Below are positions 21,872-34,639 of a stretch of 64,000 nucleotides of DNA, in pieces. Numbering within the stretch: position 1 is the stretch's first letter; every line of letters starts with the position of its first letter. The notes beneath the pieces were generated by a model, which had not been told where the DNA came from, did no database searches, and saw only the letters and a program-made list of their open reading frames with translations. Source of the stretch: Paraphysomonas bandaiensis (taxonomy: Eukaryota; Chrysophyceae). The stretch covers positions 225,745 through 289,744 of the forward strand of contig CBFFRP010000234.1 in assembly GCA_965644295.1 (NCBI GenBank), given 5' to 3'. A program made the translations under genes and the position numbers.

Positions 21872-24800
21872 TCATATACTAAGTGCACGATTGCAAAAGT
21901 TAAAGCGCAGACCGTTTTGACTATCACAAATAAAGCCGCCTTCATTGAGGTCTTGCGATCCCATACCCTTCTCACCAGAACCAGATGTAGAAAATCCAGA
22001 ACTGTCTTCCGTATACTCATTATTCGATATACATGAACATGACATACATCGCATCAGTTCGTAAAGAAGAAGAGCCCCTCCCCTTTTGTTGAAATTGCCG
22101 TTATATGCTCCACATCTGCGATACAATAAGAACCGAAATCTCCATTGACTGACTCACCTGTGGCTATATATACAAGAGGGACAACCATTCTCGCACTTAC
22201 ACGAGGAGATGATGTCAACTGCCCGCGATAGTAATGACGACCTTATCACACACCACATTTTCATCTAAGAATGAATATGTTCGAAATAATTCAAAAATAC
22301 CTATCTCGATGAATGTTCGAATATAATATTTCACAAGCGCCGACACCCCCGGGTTTGCGATCGTAAAGTAAAATTCTATGGGAAAACACTCAACAATCCG
22401 AAGTCTTGCGAACCACACATACCTAGTAACTCTACCACCCTCTTCACCTTCATCAAAGTGTTCAGTATCGAGGTCTGAACCGTCACACTCCACAAATATA
22501 GAGGCCGCTGCAAGAAGTGCATGATTCGCTGCATGTATACAGCCCACCATACTCGCAACCCCATTAGAATACAGATATTTCTACAGAAAGGCGATAAGAA
22601 GACTGCTAACAAGATTTCGCATTAAAGTATACCTGTAAAACCGCCGGTATGTTTATGTACACACCGCATGTGTCATACTCCATTTCTGGAAGAGTACAGT
22701 TTCCCCCCCATTCTGAGTACCCATTTTTCAACCATACCTTGACAAGGATGAAGTCTTAGCTATATAAACACAATTGCATCTTTATTTTGAAAATTCATAC
22801 CTTTCTATACCCCCACACAGTATTTCGTACACTCATTGAGCCAAATCCAACCAAGATATTGCCTTGCAATTGTCGAGTGGTCTCGATAGAAGTGCGGTTG
22901 CTGGCATCGGTGAAGTAACCTACTCTTACTTGCTTGCAGAAAGCACAGAGAGATTTTATGTTTAATTCAATTACCAGAAACTGCCTTCCTTGGTGCATAT
23001 ATATGGCCCCCTCAAATAGCTCATAAAATGCTCTCGAGTATTCCACTATACCAAGAATAACTGGTTCAGAACCAGTCTTATCAATAACCTAGTCACAAAT
23101 TTACGAAGGGATGACCCAATTATAGACTACAACATAGAATATAGCAAATACCTGGAAGGATGTCGGATCAATCATACGGAGATTTACTCGCTTGATTAAT
23201 TCTGAAGCGCAAGATGAGTGAACATGAAACTCGTCACTTTTTTGAACAAGCCGTTTGTCTTTCAAGAGCCGATCGACTGTATCAACATACCCGGAACCCC
23301 ATACGCTTTCTTCATTTAGTACGTTGTTCTCACTGATTTTGCCACATGCACCTAAGGGTACCTCTTTGGATGCACACAATATATGACTGTGCAGTACGTA
23401 ACGATTGTTCGGATCAAGAGCCAAGCGCTCCGTGCTGCGTGAAAACAAAGCCTCTGGGTGGCGGGTATAGTACTGGTCAACCGGGCTGTCGAAGCATACA
23501 AGTATAGACGTCGCCACCTGAGAAGAAAATGTCTTTGACCGCCCACACCTCCCAGCTTGCTGCATCATCGCATTGTGCGTATCAGGCACTCCTAAATGAA
23601 GAGTTACATCCAGGTTTCCAATATCTATTCCTAGTTCCAGCGCACATGTAGTTGTGATACCTAACATGTTGCCATTGAAAAGAGCTCTTTCTATCAAATT
23701 TCGTTCCTCCTTTGTGTATCCTCCACGATAGGCCGCTATGCGCCCCCTCAATTCTGGCGCAGTTTGGTTAATTTCCTCCATGCTATATCTTAGGATTATC
23801 TCCACTAACTTCCTGGATTTGCAGAAAGCAAGTGTACGATGACTACGCTTTACCATGGTTGTAAACAGACGAGACATTTCAATTAAACTGCTCGCTCTCT
23901 TTGGAGATAAATTTCTTTCGGTGTGCTTCACATTTTCATCTGTATTTGCCCGGTCGTAATCAGCAAGGACCGAACTATTACCAGTACAGCTTTCATTACA
24001 CACATTGTAAGCACACCTTCAAACCATATGAGACACAAAACTTCAACATAATGTGACCAAATACCTCCATTTCTGGGGCTGGTGTTTCCTTTCGGTTCTA
24101 GAATGCCTACCACCGATAGTGGCCGTCTTGTCTTCACAGCTCTGTAAAAACTTGCTGACAGGTGTAAGTGGGACGGCGGTATTCGTGGGTTCCTTCGTTG
24201 GACTACTAGGAGAGGCAGATCGCAAATTGCTGTCCTCACTTGCACCACTGGACCTCGATGTCATGTTTAAGTCACATAGCACGCACCCTTGACATACTCG
24301 CTTCAGTGAATTATAGAAGTCTCTCGTGTCATCGTCCTCTACAGTTGTGTGCGTATCGTTGATATCATGAGAGATATTCGGAGGGTTCCACAGTGCGAAA
24401 TACCTACACATATGTATCACAGGCATACATATCGTATCTAGCGCTACGCAAGCTCGTGTCTATTCGGACAACATAAGCAAATAAATTTCGAATTACCTAG
24501 GTGTACTTGGTGATCCATCAGCTTCCTGAGTAATACATAACAGTGTACCATCGTCATAAACTCCGTCGACAGAGTCACTCGATGGAAAAATACCCGTAGT
24601 TACGCAAGGATTGCCTACTTGAAGTGGCACTAAATTGTAAATATGCTCCACAGGGCGTGATATAGTTGCAGATAGACATATGAATTGCGGACAAGCTCCG
24701 GAGTAGTGATGACACACCCTTACAAGCCGGCGCATCACATTAGCGACATGAGACCCAAACACCCCCCGATATACATGAGCTTCATCAATCACAACATACC

Positions 24801-26172
24801 GCAGAGATGAAAAAAACCGTCGCCACTGGTTGTGATTAGGAAGAATAGTACAATGCAACATGTCAGGGTTAGACAGGACAATGTTACTGCACTCAAGCGC
24901 AGTTCTCCTATCCGTGTAATTTGTGTCGCCATCTACAGCACTTACATGCACCAACACTGATGATCCATTCTCTCGCACACCGTGACACAACCGCAGAATG
25001 CTTTGCAGTTGATCCTGGGCCAATGCCTGTATCCATCAGTAAAGGAAACTGCATACAACCAGCTTCCATGATAGACATACCTTGGTGGGGAAAATGTAAA
25101 GAGCAGTGGAGTCTGGTCGCAGTAATATGGATTCGATCACGGGTATGTTGTATATAATGGATTTTCCTGTACATGTAATTCTCTTAATCATTGTAATACT
25201 AGGGTTGCAGCAACATACCGCTTGCAGTCGACGTAGCCACACACACGTGTCTTCTTCGTTCTCCAGCAATAGCACGTAGTGCATCCACAGCCATGGCTTG
25301 GTGAGAGTACAGATCATTCACACCTTCCCCATTACATAAAGCTGTAAAAAGCGGGAGGGGAAGTGGTGGTCCTGATAAGGACCGGAATACGGCACGCCGA
25401 CCTGGCAGTGAATGTACGTGTACTATCTGATTTTGGTAATATGGCATCGTGCGGAGATGCTGAAGTACCTCACATTCTAAACTTTCTTCTAATTCATAAA
25501 TGGTTAATTAAATATAGATGGATTGCAATGGAATTTCCTACCTGAATTTATGCTATTCAACTGGTCCTCACTCTTCGTTTCACTCGAACAGGAAATTGAG
25601 TCAGTATTAGGGCCACAGTTACCTACACGGGGAAGAGGGTAGGTAACACGGGGAAGAGGGGCTGGCGAAGGAAGTGGAATTGTGTCTAGACAATAGTCAG
25701 GGTGCCAACCCTTGTTGTAATTCCACATTCTTTTATTGCTATTTCGAGAACGCTTCTTGACCTGAGAAGTTGAGGTGTCAGGTAGAGACTTCAAGAATAT
25801 CTCATGCTGTGTTTGGCACCAATTTAGCATTCCCTCTTTCATCAGTTTTCGTCGCTGAGAAACATGAGTCTTAGACACCCCACCGTGTGTAGGAAATACA
25901 ATTTCAGTGTCCATTATATCACTTCCTTCCACTGCCTCCTTGAGACTAATAGTAGCGGGAGAAATTGCACAAAGTACTTGTAATGCATTTTCATCATAGC
26001 CTTTAATTGGAGTAGTTTGATCTGACGGCCCTGCGCTGTGACCAAGAATAGATTCAAACTTCTTAAGAGTCGGAGCAATTTTATTCCGAGTGAGAAAACA
26101 ATAAACGCTATCGATGAGATCGAAGTAACACAGCAGGACAGAAAACCGCACAGGAAGATCACACTTCTCCAT
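21872..26172 (-). CDS. HRQ1: Hrq1-type RecQ-family helicase (DUF1998 C-terminus)
   Basis: Twelve exons on the minus strand: 26172-25542, 25488-25219, 25166-25081, 25026-24497, 24403-24065, 23989-23152, 23088-22801, 22737-22633, 22580-22423, 22376-22301(?), 22241-22158 and 22115-21872; about 1215 residues. The helicase core is intact: Walker A TSTASGKS (split by an intron), DEAH box VVIDEAH, motif III SATIS and motif VI QQAGRCGRS. The C-terminal part has LLYDRKPGGVG and the zinc-ligand block CKCENGCPSC typical of the Hrq1 DUF1998 region. Hrq1 is a 3'-5' DNA helicase of crosslink repair and telomere maintenance, related to RECQL4. The junction after 22376 does not stay in frame with a normal 59-nt intron (a TAG appears), so that exon end is uncertain. 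It is head-to-head with DRC10. Confidence 0.88.
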
Positions 26173-26772
26173 CTATATCAGTTCAGATCAGATGACTGAA
26201 CGGACTCATCTGATGGCGCCTAGCCCTATGGATCTCTCGCATATAAAACTATACACATCCACACTAAGAGTGCCAGTGTACATCCCATTCAGAGACCTAC
26301 ACAGTTCGTTTCAAGGATCAGTGCCTCTGTGTTGCCTCTCTCCCTTCTATTCCGAGCAGATGATGTCATGTCGATGGTACAGTATGCCTGTGCTGTGCTG
26401 TGCTCTGGATGGACACTGAAAAAAATAAGAATTGGGAAGAAACGCCTACCCGGCTTCCTGTTGTACACAAATATGTCCAGCAGTACATATGTACCTAAGT
26501 ACTGTACACTTGTACACATACATCAGTTGGAAGATGGTTGTCCATCACCAGCACCAGTCCAACACTCTACGGTGGTTTCACACCTGGAGGTGGTGTGTTG
26601 GGCCGCTATAGCATACACCTCCAGTGTGTTGGAGCCTATAGCTTCTAGCTTCTAGCGTATATACGAGCAGTGTGGTCTGCTATTAACAGTAACTCCCACT
26701 ATAATCTTATCCCAGACTCATCCCAACTTAATAGAGCATCAACGAAGGGTCTCACACCCAAGTATATAAACC
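26173..26772. promoter_or_regulatory. Divergent spacer between HRQ1 and DRC10
   Basis: 600 bp between divergent start codons. A near match to the shared decamer (TCCAGCAGTA) lies at 26476-26485. A TATATAAA sits about 10 bp before the DRC10 ATG. The stretch has CA/TG-rich words like other spacers. Confidence 0.4.
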
Positions 26773-27891
26773 ATGAATACATTAACAGCGATTGAAGCTG
26801 AGAGAGTGGTTCAAATATTGCGACTCGCATCAGATCGTATCCATATATTGTCCTACCTCCCCACCGCATGGGACGATGCTATTTACTCTGAAACTGATAA
26901 TCCTGCCGTTAGAACTGCGCTGGAAAAACAATGGAAAGCAGAGGAGGCATTAAGAAGATCGGCAGATATTGCCAGCTCAGAGATGGGCGGGAAGGACATC
27001 GCTCTGTTAAAGCGGGTTCATAAATGTACCAGAAACACATGTCGAAACTTGATGGAGGAGAGACAGGCACTGCAGTCAATTATGGATCGCCCTGAATCTA
27101 GTAGAGATTCTATGGCGAATTTTATTCGGTATTTGAATGAGTTAAAAACGCATGTTCAGCAGAAGCTGACCACCACAGTTGAGGACGAAGCGGCGAACCG
27201 CACACAGCTTCATGACCTCGGTGAAAAGGAGAGACAAACAGAGGAGAGCAGAGATGCACTTCAGGCGAAGTTAAATGAAGTTAGGGAAGAGAAGGAAAAG
27301 GTAACTTTTGGATTAGACCAAGCACTTCGCAAACTGCAGTTTGAGTTACACGATTTGACTCATTTGAACAAAGTGGAGACAGAGGCTGTCAATCGCGAGA
27401 TGGCAGAAGCGATTAGTAAGGCTACAGCGGATCATGAACTACGCATGAAGCAGTTGACAGACCAGGTTGAGGGACTAGAGAGACAACTAGCAGAGGTAAT
27501 GGACCGCAATAAGGAGGAAGAGCAGCGGCTTCGAAAAGATAAAAGTCGTGCCGAGGTGGCACTCTCTTCTCGCATCACACAATACGACGAAGACATGCTC
27601 AGCCGACAGGAGACAATATCAAGTCTAGAGGCGGACCTGGAAGGAGAGGAGAAGGAGTATGCTGTACTCAAAGAGTATTTTGACAAAGTTGATGCAGATT
27701 TGAACAGACAGAGTGAAGAAGAGGAAATTATTGATGCAGTGGTTCGACGACAAGACTTTGCAATGGGTATAATGATTAGGGCTGCTGTTCGGATTCAATC
27801 GTGTATCCGTGCTAGGCTCGCTAGGGTGGAAGTGGAGAAGGTACGCGCGAAATCTAAAAAAGGTAAAAAGGGCAAAAAAGGGAAGAAATAG
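26773..27891 (+). CDS. DRC10: Dynein regulatory complex subunit 10 (IQCD-like)
   Basis: Single exon, 372 residues, almost entirely coiled coil. The start region AERVVQILRLASDRI resembles the N-terminal block of IQCD/DRC10. Near the end a single IQ motif (AAVRIQSCIRARLARVEVEK) is followed by a lysine-rich tail of KGKK repeats, the arrangement seen in DRC10. In cilia DRC10 pairs with DRC9 in the nexin-dynein regulatory complex, linking outer doublets and regulating dynein. Its presence implies a motile 9+2 flagellum. Length is in the usual range. Alternative: another IQ coiled-coil protein, less likely given both ends match. Confidence 0.78.
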   Translation: MNTLTAIEAERVVQILRLASDRIHILSYLPTAWDDAIYSETDNPAVRTALEKQWKAEEALRRSADIASSEMGGKDIALLKRVHKCTRNTCRNLMEERQALQSIMDRPESSRDSMANFIRYLNELKTHVQQKLTTTVEDEAANRTQLHDLGEKERQTEESRDALQAKLNEVREEKEKVTFGLDQALRKLQFELHDLTHLNKVETEAVNREMAEAISKATADHELRMKQLTDQVEGLERQLAEVMDRNKEEEQRLRKDKSRAEVALSSRITQYDEDMLSRQETISSLEADLEGEEKEYAVLKEYFDKVDADLNRQSEEEEIIDAVVRRQDFAMGIMIRAAVRIQSCIRARLARVEVEKVRAKSKKGKKGKKGKK

Positions 27892-29286
27892 TATCAGCAG
27901 TAGTGAAAAAGTAATGAGCAGTTTAGCTCTGACTTGCGTGCTGCGTACAGTTTCCATGTAATGATACTGTATTTTAGAAGTAGTAAAGTATATGTAATAT
28001 GATGTCAGCGCTATTCCCATAAAGGGACTAGCATATCTGGTATCGTTCCACATGATTCCCAATCCCAATCGTCTTCAAGAAAATAATAATGTATGTTTTT
28101 GAAAACTGAGTATTAGCTTACAGCAAAGTAATTCACCATTAGATACTAAATTCTTTGAGCTCTCTCGTGAATAGCAAGATCTTGAATGCATGTTTCTACA
28201 CTGTAATTTTACAGTCAAGCGTAGCGTTATAGATAACAAGATCTATATTACTATTTTAACGAGTTGGTATATAGTATATAGAATAAAGAAAAAAGTATGC
28301 ATGCTGTGGATTTTTTTGTTTGATATTGTTGATATCGCCGTATATGGATATAATGATATCGTTGATATAATACGAATTATTAGTGTATATAGTATATAAT
28401 ATATAATTCACTTGAACTGGAGGACTGGAGGTATTTATAAAACAATTACAATGAAATTTCTTATAAGATAAGACGATTTCGTCTATTGTAACCAGAAAGA
28501 ACTTTAGACTTTAGAGTGAGAATCATCTCTGAAGGCCGGGAAATCGTTATTCATTGAATTACTACTGTGGACGAGACATCAATTGAGGTGTAGAAGGCAG
28601 CTAGGACCCATTTCTGGTTGATATGGTGTATCAGGGTTTGACATCAGGATAATTAAATCTTAAGTAACTGAATGTTAAACTCACTCAATAATCAACTAGT
28701 AAAATTAAAATCCACACCTCTTATCATTCATTGTCATACACAAATCACTTATATTCTCACTACTAATCAATATTATCAGTTATCAGACCATAGTTAGAGA
28801 CGATCTTATACAGTCATTATATTTCAGTTTGTGAAAACTATCTCATGGCATATCATTAAATTTCATATCATAATAATCGCAGAGTTCAGTATATTAGACT
28901 TGATAATAAAGAGAGTTACGTTATGTTACCTCAATGATCAATGAGCTAGGACAAGACCTCCTACTATCACATAATATTCAATATTCGTCACTAGAAAGCA
29001 ACATATATCATATATGCATGAGTTGACTCGTTAAAACTCTACAGCAAGATGGCATCTATGGTTTCAAACTCCAAAGTTGGGCGTGTTATCAAACAAAGAG
29101 CTATTTAAATAGATATCATGAACATGAGAATGGAGCTACGACACCTAGCACTGTACTTCTCAGCTACTTACTGTGTTATTTCCATAGAATCTAAGGTCAA
29201 TATCTACTCAATGGATGTGTATTCCTACGGATATCCAGGTTTGATTCTCTTGGGTATACACAAATCATATCATGCTCAGTTTAAAT
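27892..29286. other. AT-rich intergenic stretch between convergent DRC10 and asparagine synthetase
   Basis: About 1.4 kb, strongly AT-rich with many short palindromic AT words. I found no exon, RNA gene or repeat shared with other parts of the window. Confidence 0.5.
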
Positions 29287-30996
29287 TTAAACAGTAATAT
29301 CAGCAGCAAGCCCGTGTCCTTTCTTGAGCACCTCTACGTCGACCAAGCCTGCCCGTGTGTATTTACTGGAGGTGTTCCAGGGTGCGCCAGCAGCTCGGCA
29401 TCCTCCAGGCCATACATGCACAAACTTCTCGCAGGAAGGATAGTGCTTCTCAAAGATTTTTCTATAGTAGTACTCCTCCTTTGATTGTGGAGGATTGATT
29501 GGAAACACTTCAGCGGCCGAGGCAAACTCTTCGTCCGTCACAAGGTTCTCAGATATATACTTCTGCAGCGTCGCGACCCATGTCATCCCCACACCTTCAC
29601 ATTGCATTGCCTTTGTCCGCCATACTACTTCTTCAGGAAGCTGTGACTGGTAAAGCTTGCGTAGGAACCACTTTTCGCACCTGTCTTCTTCTCCAGAACC
29701 CTCCCCGCAAAGTTTCTCTCTGGGGTCCAGTGCCATAGCTGTTGCGATGTTATTCACATCGAAAAATGGAACTCGTGCCTCAAGCGAACTTGCCATTGTC
29801 ATGCGGTCCGCGCGTTGAAGGTTAACGAACTGCACCGCCTTCAGAATGCGGCGGTTTTCTTCCTGTAGAAGGGCGGGGTTGTGACATCCCCCGTAATAGA
29901 GGTAGCCACTCCAAATCTCATCACTTCCTTCTCCAGTCAGCACAACCTTAACATGTTCACTGGCCTTTTTAGCGAGGAAGTAGTTTGGAATGCTGGACCG
30001 GATGAGCTCGGGTTCGTAAGTCTCCATATGGTAGATGATGGTTTCCAGTATGGGGAAAGCGTCTTCAGGAGTAAATAAGGCCTCATAATGCTCAGTTCCA
30101 AGAAACTTGGATACCGCCCGGGCAGCGAGAATATCTGGTGACCCCTCTTGCCCCACAGCGAACGATTTTATCTTTCCATGTGTGGCGGTGAGGTGAGGAC
30201 GCACATTTTCCTGGTGCATAATCGCACCAATGATGGAGGAGTCCAACCCACCGCTCAACAGAAGACCAACCTCAACATCAGCCATGCAACGCTCGATTAC
30301 AGCTTTTTCTAAGGCCTTCTTGCATTCTTCCCCGGTGGAATACGCCTGAGAGCGCTGCATATCGCTCACATAATTATCAGAGTCCCAGTCGGGGGTATAG
30401 TATCGATGCATTCCTCCTTCCCGTGTCCAGTAGTGTCCGGCAGGAAAGAGGATAAGGTCCTCCGGATTGCACTGATCTACTATACCCTTGAGTTCTGAAG
30501 AGAAGAGCACCTCCTTCCCATCTTTAGAGCGTCCCATGTAAAGTGGCTTGATTCCAATCTTGTCTCGGCAGACAAACACGTCCTTACCACCATTGGCCAC
30601 GAGGACAAAGGCAAACATACCAACTAACTTGTCGGCAATGGCAGTTCCAATCTTATTGTATCCATGAATAATAATCTCTGAGTCAGAGTTAGTTTCGAAG
30701 AGAGATTGGTCAAGCCCGAGCTCCTCTCTGATCTTCAAATGGTTGTACACCTCGCCGTTAGCAACACAAGTTGTTCCTGTGGCTCTATCCCGCAGAGGCT
30801 GATGACCATGCTCAGGAGATACAATAGAAAGACGAGTATGTCCAAGCCAGTAAGATCCTCCGGTGTGAACGCCGTGCTCATCTGGACCTCGATGGTTCAT
30901 CCTGTTCGCCAACGCTGCCACTCTGCTTTCAGTGTTCTCATTGCAGATAATAACGTCCCCTCCCTCGGCAGAAACTCCAGCAATAATACCGCACAT
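29287..30996 (-). CDS. ASNS: Asparagine synthetase (glutamine-hydrolysing)
   Basis: Single exon, 569 residues. It makes asparagine from aspartate, ATP and glutamine in the cytosol. The frame is open upstream, but the start must be the ATG at 30996, because Met removal then exposes Cys2 (MCGIIAG), the glutaminase nucleophile. The class II glutaminase domain shows NHRGPDEHG and VANGEVYNH. The synthetase domain has the PP-loop LLSGGLDSS and the later LTGEGSDEIWSGY and MASSLEARVPF blocks. Length fits the family (about 550-590). All key residues seen are present. It is head-to-head with a DMT transporter. Confidence 0.95.
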   Translation of the reverse strand: MCGIIAGVSAEGGDVIICNENTESRVAALANRMNHRGPDEHGVHTGGSYWLGHTRLSIVSPEHGHQPLRDRATGTTCVANGEVYNHLKIREELGLDQSLFETNSDSEIIIHGYNKIGTAIADKLVGMFAFVLVANGGKDVFVCRDKIGIKPLYMGRSKDGKEVLFSSELKGIVDQCNPEDLILFPAGHYWTREGGMHRYYTPDWDSDNYVSDMQRSQAYSTGEECKKALEKAVIERCMADVEVGLLLSGGLDSSIIGAIMHQENVRPHLTATHGKIKSFAVGQEGSPDILAARAVSKFLGTEHYEALFTPEDAFPILETIIYHMETYEPELIRSSIPNYFLAKKASEHVKVVLTGEGSDEIWSGYLYYGGCHNPALLQEENRRILKAVQFVNLQRADRMTMASSLEARVPFFDVNNIATAMALDPREKLCGEGSGEEDRCEKWFLRKLYQSQLPEEVVWRTKAMQCEGVGMTWVATLQKYISENLVTDEEFASAAEVFPINPPQSKEEYYYRKIFEKHYPSCEKFVHVWPGGCRAAGAPWNTSSKYTRAGLVDVEVLKKGHGLAADITV

Positions 30997-31605
30997 GATT
31001 CTTCTCAATGAATATGTCTATCAGTTGTAGTTAATGGATATAAGTCTATGTACACCTGTACGTACAATTACACGAGAGCACCGCATGAGTCGTACTCACA
31101 CACATATCCATAGATACCTGCTCCACCCGCCCACCCTCCCACACACTCTGCTCATGTATGGTACACATACCTCACACAGTACACCAAAAACGATCGTTAG
31201 TGACCGCAGATTCTCTCCTCTGCGAATCTTGTAACATGGACACCATAAACCAATACATACTCAGTAATTATAAATGATTGGATACTAGAAGTGTGGTATA
31301 CAAAGTCTGTATTTCTTTAAATACTCTGGCCGGGAATGGCCACAACTGTTTGTACTACTTCTGTATACTGCTGTATGTTTGTACTGCTGTAGGGGCTGTG
31401 TGCTGTATGTATGTATGTATGTATGTATGTATGTATGTATGTATGTATGTATGTGGTGTACCTGTACGGAAATATATGAACAAAGTTCTTGTGGACATCT
31501 TCACATGTATGGTATGAGAGTATGATGAGGGTGTGGTATGACATGAGAGGATGATCGCTTATGAATAACAACACTGAGTAGTAACAAGTGTGTGATACAG
31601 TGACG
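30997..31605. promoter_or_regulatory. Divergent spacer between asparagine synthetase and DMT transporter
   Basis: 609 bp between divergent starts. Two exact copies of the decamer in reverse orientation (TACTGCTGTA at 31366-31375 and 31382-31391) are followed directly by a (TATG)n run at about 31405-31453. Confidence 0.5.
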
Positions 31606-32839
31606 ATGATATCCAAACAGAGTTTTGGTTCATTGATTTGTCTGTGCGGTGTGCTGACGCTAACCACAGACACTCTGTTGCTCCGTAAAGTTGATGACGT
31701 AGAGCCCCAGACAGTCATGTTCTTCCGATACGGACTTTTCGGATTCGCAGTACTGATTTATTTCATTTCCAAGCACGGATATGATTCCTTGACTCAAGCA
31801 AGAAACGTTGGGCTAGTCGGTGGCTTTGGAGGCATGTTGCTCGGAGCGTCGGATTATTTGTTCACGACAGCGATACACCTGACAGCTGTTGCAAATGTCC
31901 TGGTGATATATGCAACCAGCTCGATGTTTTCTGCATTGTTTAGTTGGCTTTTTGCTGGTGAGGTGTTATTGCTTCGTACTTCGATCACAATAGCTGTTTG
32001 TATTGGAGCCACACTCTTCATATTTTACGACCAGATAGGAGGAGACGGTTCAGAAGATGATATTACGGGCAACATATGTGCCGTGTTTGCTGCAATAACA
32101 ATGGGATCTTATCTATCTCTTGTTAGTTATGCGGAATCTAAACTGTCTGAGCTGTAAGGATATATGCAATGACTACAGTAACATAATCACTTGTATGCAG
32201 AAAAATCGATATGGTTTTATGTAATGTGTTAGCGGGGGGAATTATTATTCTCGGTTAGTTTCTATATTGTTTTATATTTAATTAACATTAAGATACGTCA
32301 GTATCATCTGCACGAGGTGCTGCCCCAGCATCTGTCATATCGATTGCGGACTATATGCCTATGGTCTACCTTCTTCTTCAGGGTCTTATCGTCCTCCCCG
32401 TAAGCTTCACTTTATTAACTATTGGACCTAAGTATATATCCGCCCCTGAAGTTTCTCTTTTCATGCTGATAGGTAAACACGATGTATGTATGGGAATAAT
32501 TTGAGATGTCAGTTTTCAGAGACAGTGCTTGGTCCTCTTTTCGTGTGGCTAGGAGGTTACGAGGCTCCGCCTGCCAGGACGCTGTACGGAGGCGCAATTA
32601 TAGTGTGTGCTCTAACATGTAACAGGTAAATCATATTTAGGATCTATATTTTACTCTTAAATATTTCATTTAGCATTTACTCGATGCTGCAATCCTCGCA
32701 GCGTAACTGTTCGAGCCCATCCGGTAGGTATGAAAATATGGAATCTCCAGTAGAATCCCCAGAAGTACCACATGATATTTCGACAGATATCGAAATAGCT
32801 ACAGTTCGAAACTGCCTGATTTTAGACCATGAGTTATAG
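31606..32839 (+). CDS. DMT/EamA-type transporter (SLC35-like)
   Basis: Five exons: 31606-32153, 32201-32253, 32293-32472, 32520-32625 and 32674-32839; they join to 350 residues. About ten hydrophobic helices are visible. The two halves each end in an EamA-like block: DYLFTTAIHLTAVANVLVIYATSSMFSALFSWLF-type sequence in the first half (positions about 31848-31965), and GPKYISAPEVSLF then PLFVWLGGYEAPP in the second. The tail after the last helix is short, acidic and cytoplasmic. Members of this superfamily export metabolites or carry nucleotide sugars; the substrate is not predictable here. The ATG at 31606 is the first in frame after a run of non-ATG codons. Confidence 0.82.
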
Positions 32840-33703
32840 ATATACATCTTACCTTCGAAAGATTATGACAGTTTTTTTTCATAGATTAAATATGTATAAA
32901 TAGATTATGAAGAACTTTTTATCTAGGGTCTACGTGACTAAAACTGCACCACAAAATAGCCATGACATGGTCTGCATGTTTGTCTTAATATTTTGATGTG
33001 ATATTTTTGTGATACTTATTATATATGATCAATGTGCGTAGAAACAATTTCTTACTTTTAAAGATCTGTAGCGTTTTCAGAGATCTTTCCGCTTCTTAAC
33101 ATATACGACAACCTACAGTGAACTTATATACCTATGCATTGTTCGTCACATCGGAGGCGAAGATACATTGAATACTATTTAACATATACACGACAAACAC
33201 ATGGGAAATATTATTAATACCTAGCCTAAGAAATAAATTATTTATCTAGACATTCTTATATCCATTGTAACTGTCTAATGTACTTGCTCACACCATACAA
33301 CATATATTTACCAAAACACACATTCATATTTCATATATACATATCTACTTTCTACTTAACACATATACTGGGCTGGTTAGTAAAGTATTAGAATGCTATT
33401 GATGGGACGCTATCTTATAATACTATTGCAATGTATTGTTCTTCATACAATCCTGGTTCGCTTACTCTACACTTTCATTATTTATTATAGTTATTATATC
33501 TAACCACCTGTCAGGATGAGGCTATATATCACCCCACTATCAAAACGATGACAGACCCAACTTCAAATTTCGAAAAGGAATGGAAGTCTTTATTCGAAGA
33601 TTTAGTATAGTTAAAGGTGAAATGCATATAGTTAAAGTCGGAAGCTTATTGTAGTTAGTGGGCTGTCGTAGTGTGGCTGTTATTATTTATTGGGCAATAT
33701 AAG
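32840..33703. other. AT-rich intergenic stretch
   Basis: About 860 bp of AT-rich DNA with no exon or repeat recognised, ending at the left terminus of a hAT remnant. Confidence 0.5.
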
Positions 33704-34453
33704 CAGGGCTGCGTAACACAATCAATAATTGTAGCAGGTTGTAGTCAATTATTATTGTTAATATTTTTCATATTCCCGATTAATTTCAATTAATTGATAC
33801 TACACAACGTACTCTAGTACCTCCAAAACATATCTTGAAAACTGTTATTTCATTTCCAGTGGCGACGATGCGTTCGTGGAAATAGGAGTAGCTTTAAATT
33901 GCGAGGAGTTATACTTTCAGTCACAACAACTTAGCTCTACTGAATAGTATTTCAACATTATTGGTTGTGGCATGGAAATGCTTCATGATGGGGTATCGAG
34001 TTTGCTTCCTACGACGTGCTTGCTTCCGCTGCCTGTTGTCATCAATCAAACGCTGCGCTGTGTTGACACTCTGAACTAGCCCACCACTGTTAGCATCCTC
34101 TTCATCATCATTGAGCAAAAATATTTTACTTTGATCATTTTTCGTCCGGGGTAAGTAAGGCATCATTTCCACCTTTTTTTGTTATTTGTAATTCACCACA
34201 TGAGTGATATAGATCTGCTTCTGCAGTGGCCTTCTTTCTTTCTGGCAGACGTCGACAATGAAGCTTTTTCCAGAATACGTCTCCAATTATAAAATATTAA
34301 CTAATATACGCACTCCAATACCGAATGTATAATTTACCTTGCCGGTATCTAATTGATGGGATTACAATGTAATTGACAATTAATAGAGCAAGTTCTAGTC
34401 ATTTATAATTGAAATTATTATTTGCTATCCCAATTTTCTATTACGTAGCCCAG
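33704..34453 (-). mobile_element. Internally deleted hAT transposon remnant
   Basis: The left end CAGGGCTGCGTAAC (33704-33717) and right end ATTACGTAGCCCAG (34440-34453) are inverted to each other at 11 of 14 positions. Flanking octamers AATATAAG and CATATAAA agree at 6 of 8, fitting the 8-bp target duplication of hAT elements. Inside, minus-strand fragments match the hAT C-terminal dimerisation region (HATTNNVEILFSRAKLL, then after a stop TPRNLKLLLF and HWK), separated by stops and frame changes. The N-terminal and catalytic parts are gone, so it cannot encode a working transposase. Subterminal sequence is rich in AATTGNAATT words. Confidence 0.75.
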
Positions 34454-34639
34454 CATATAAAGTATAAGGACATATTTTCCGGTGGTGATATGAGTATTCT
34501 ATTCAGCCAACATCAGAACGAAAATAACAGCTTTCAGACAAAATGGGGCTAAAGGAAGAAATCTACAATATGATTTTAATTATGAAGACGCACAAACAGG
34601 CTGCTCGCATACCAATGAGAATACACTATCACTAACAAG

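Noticed and set aside
28190-28399. Small frame in AT-rich DNA
   Set aside because: Ile/Tyr-rich translation typical of random AT-rich sequence; no splice or start context.
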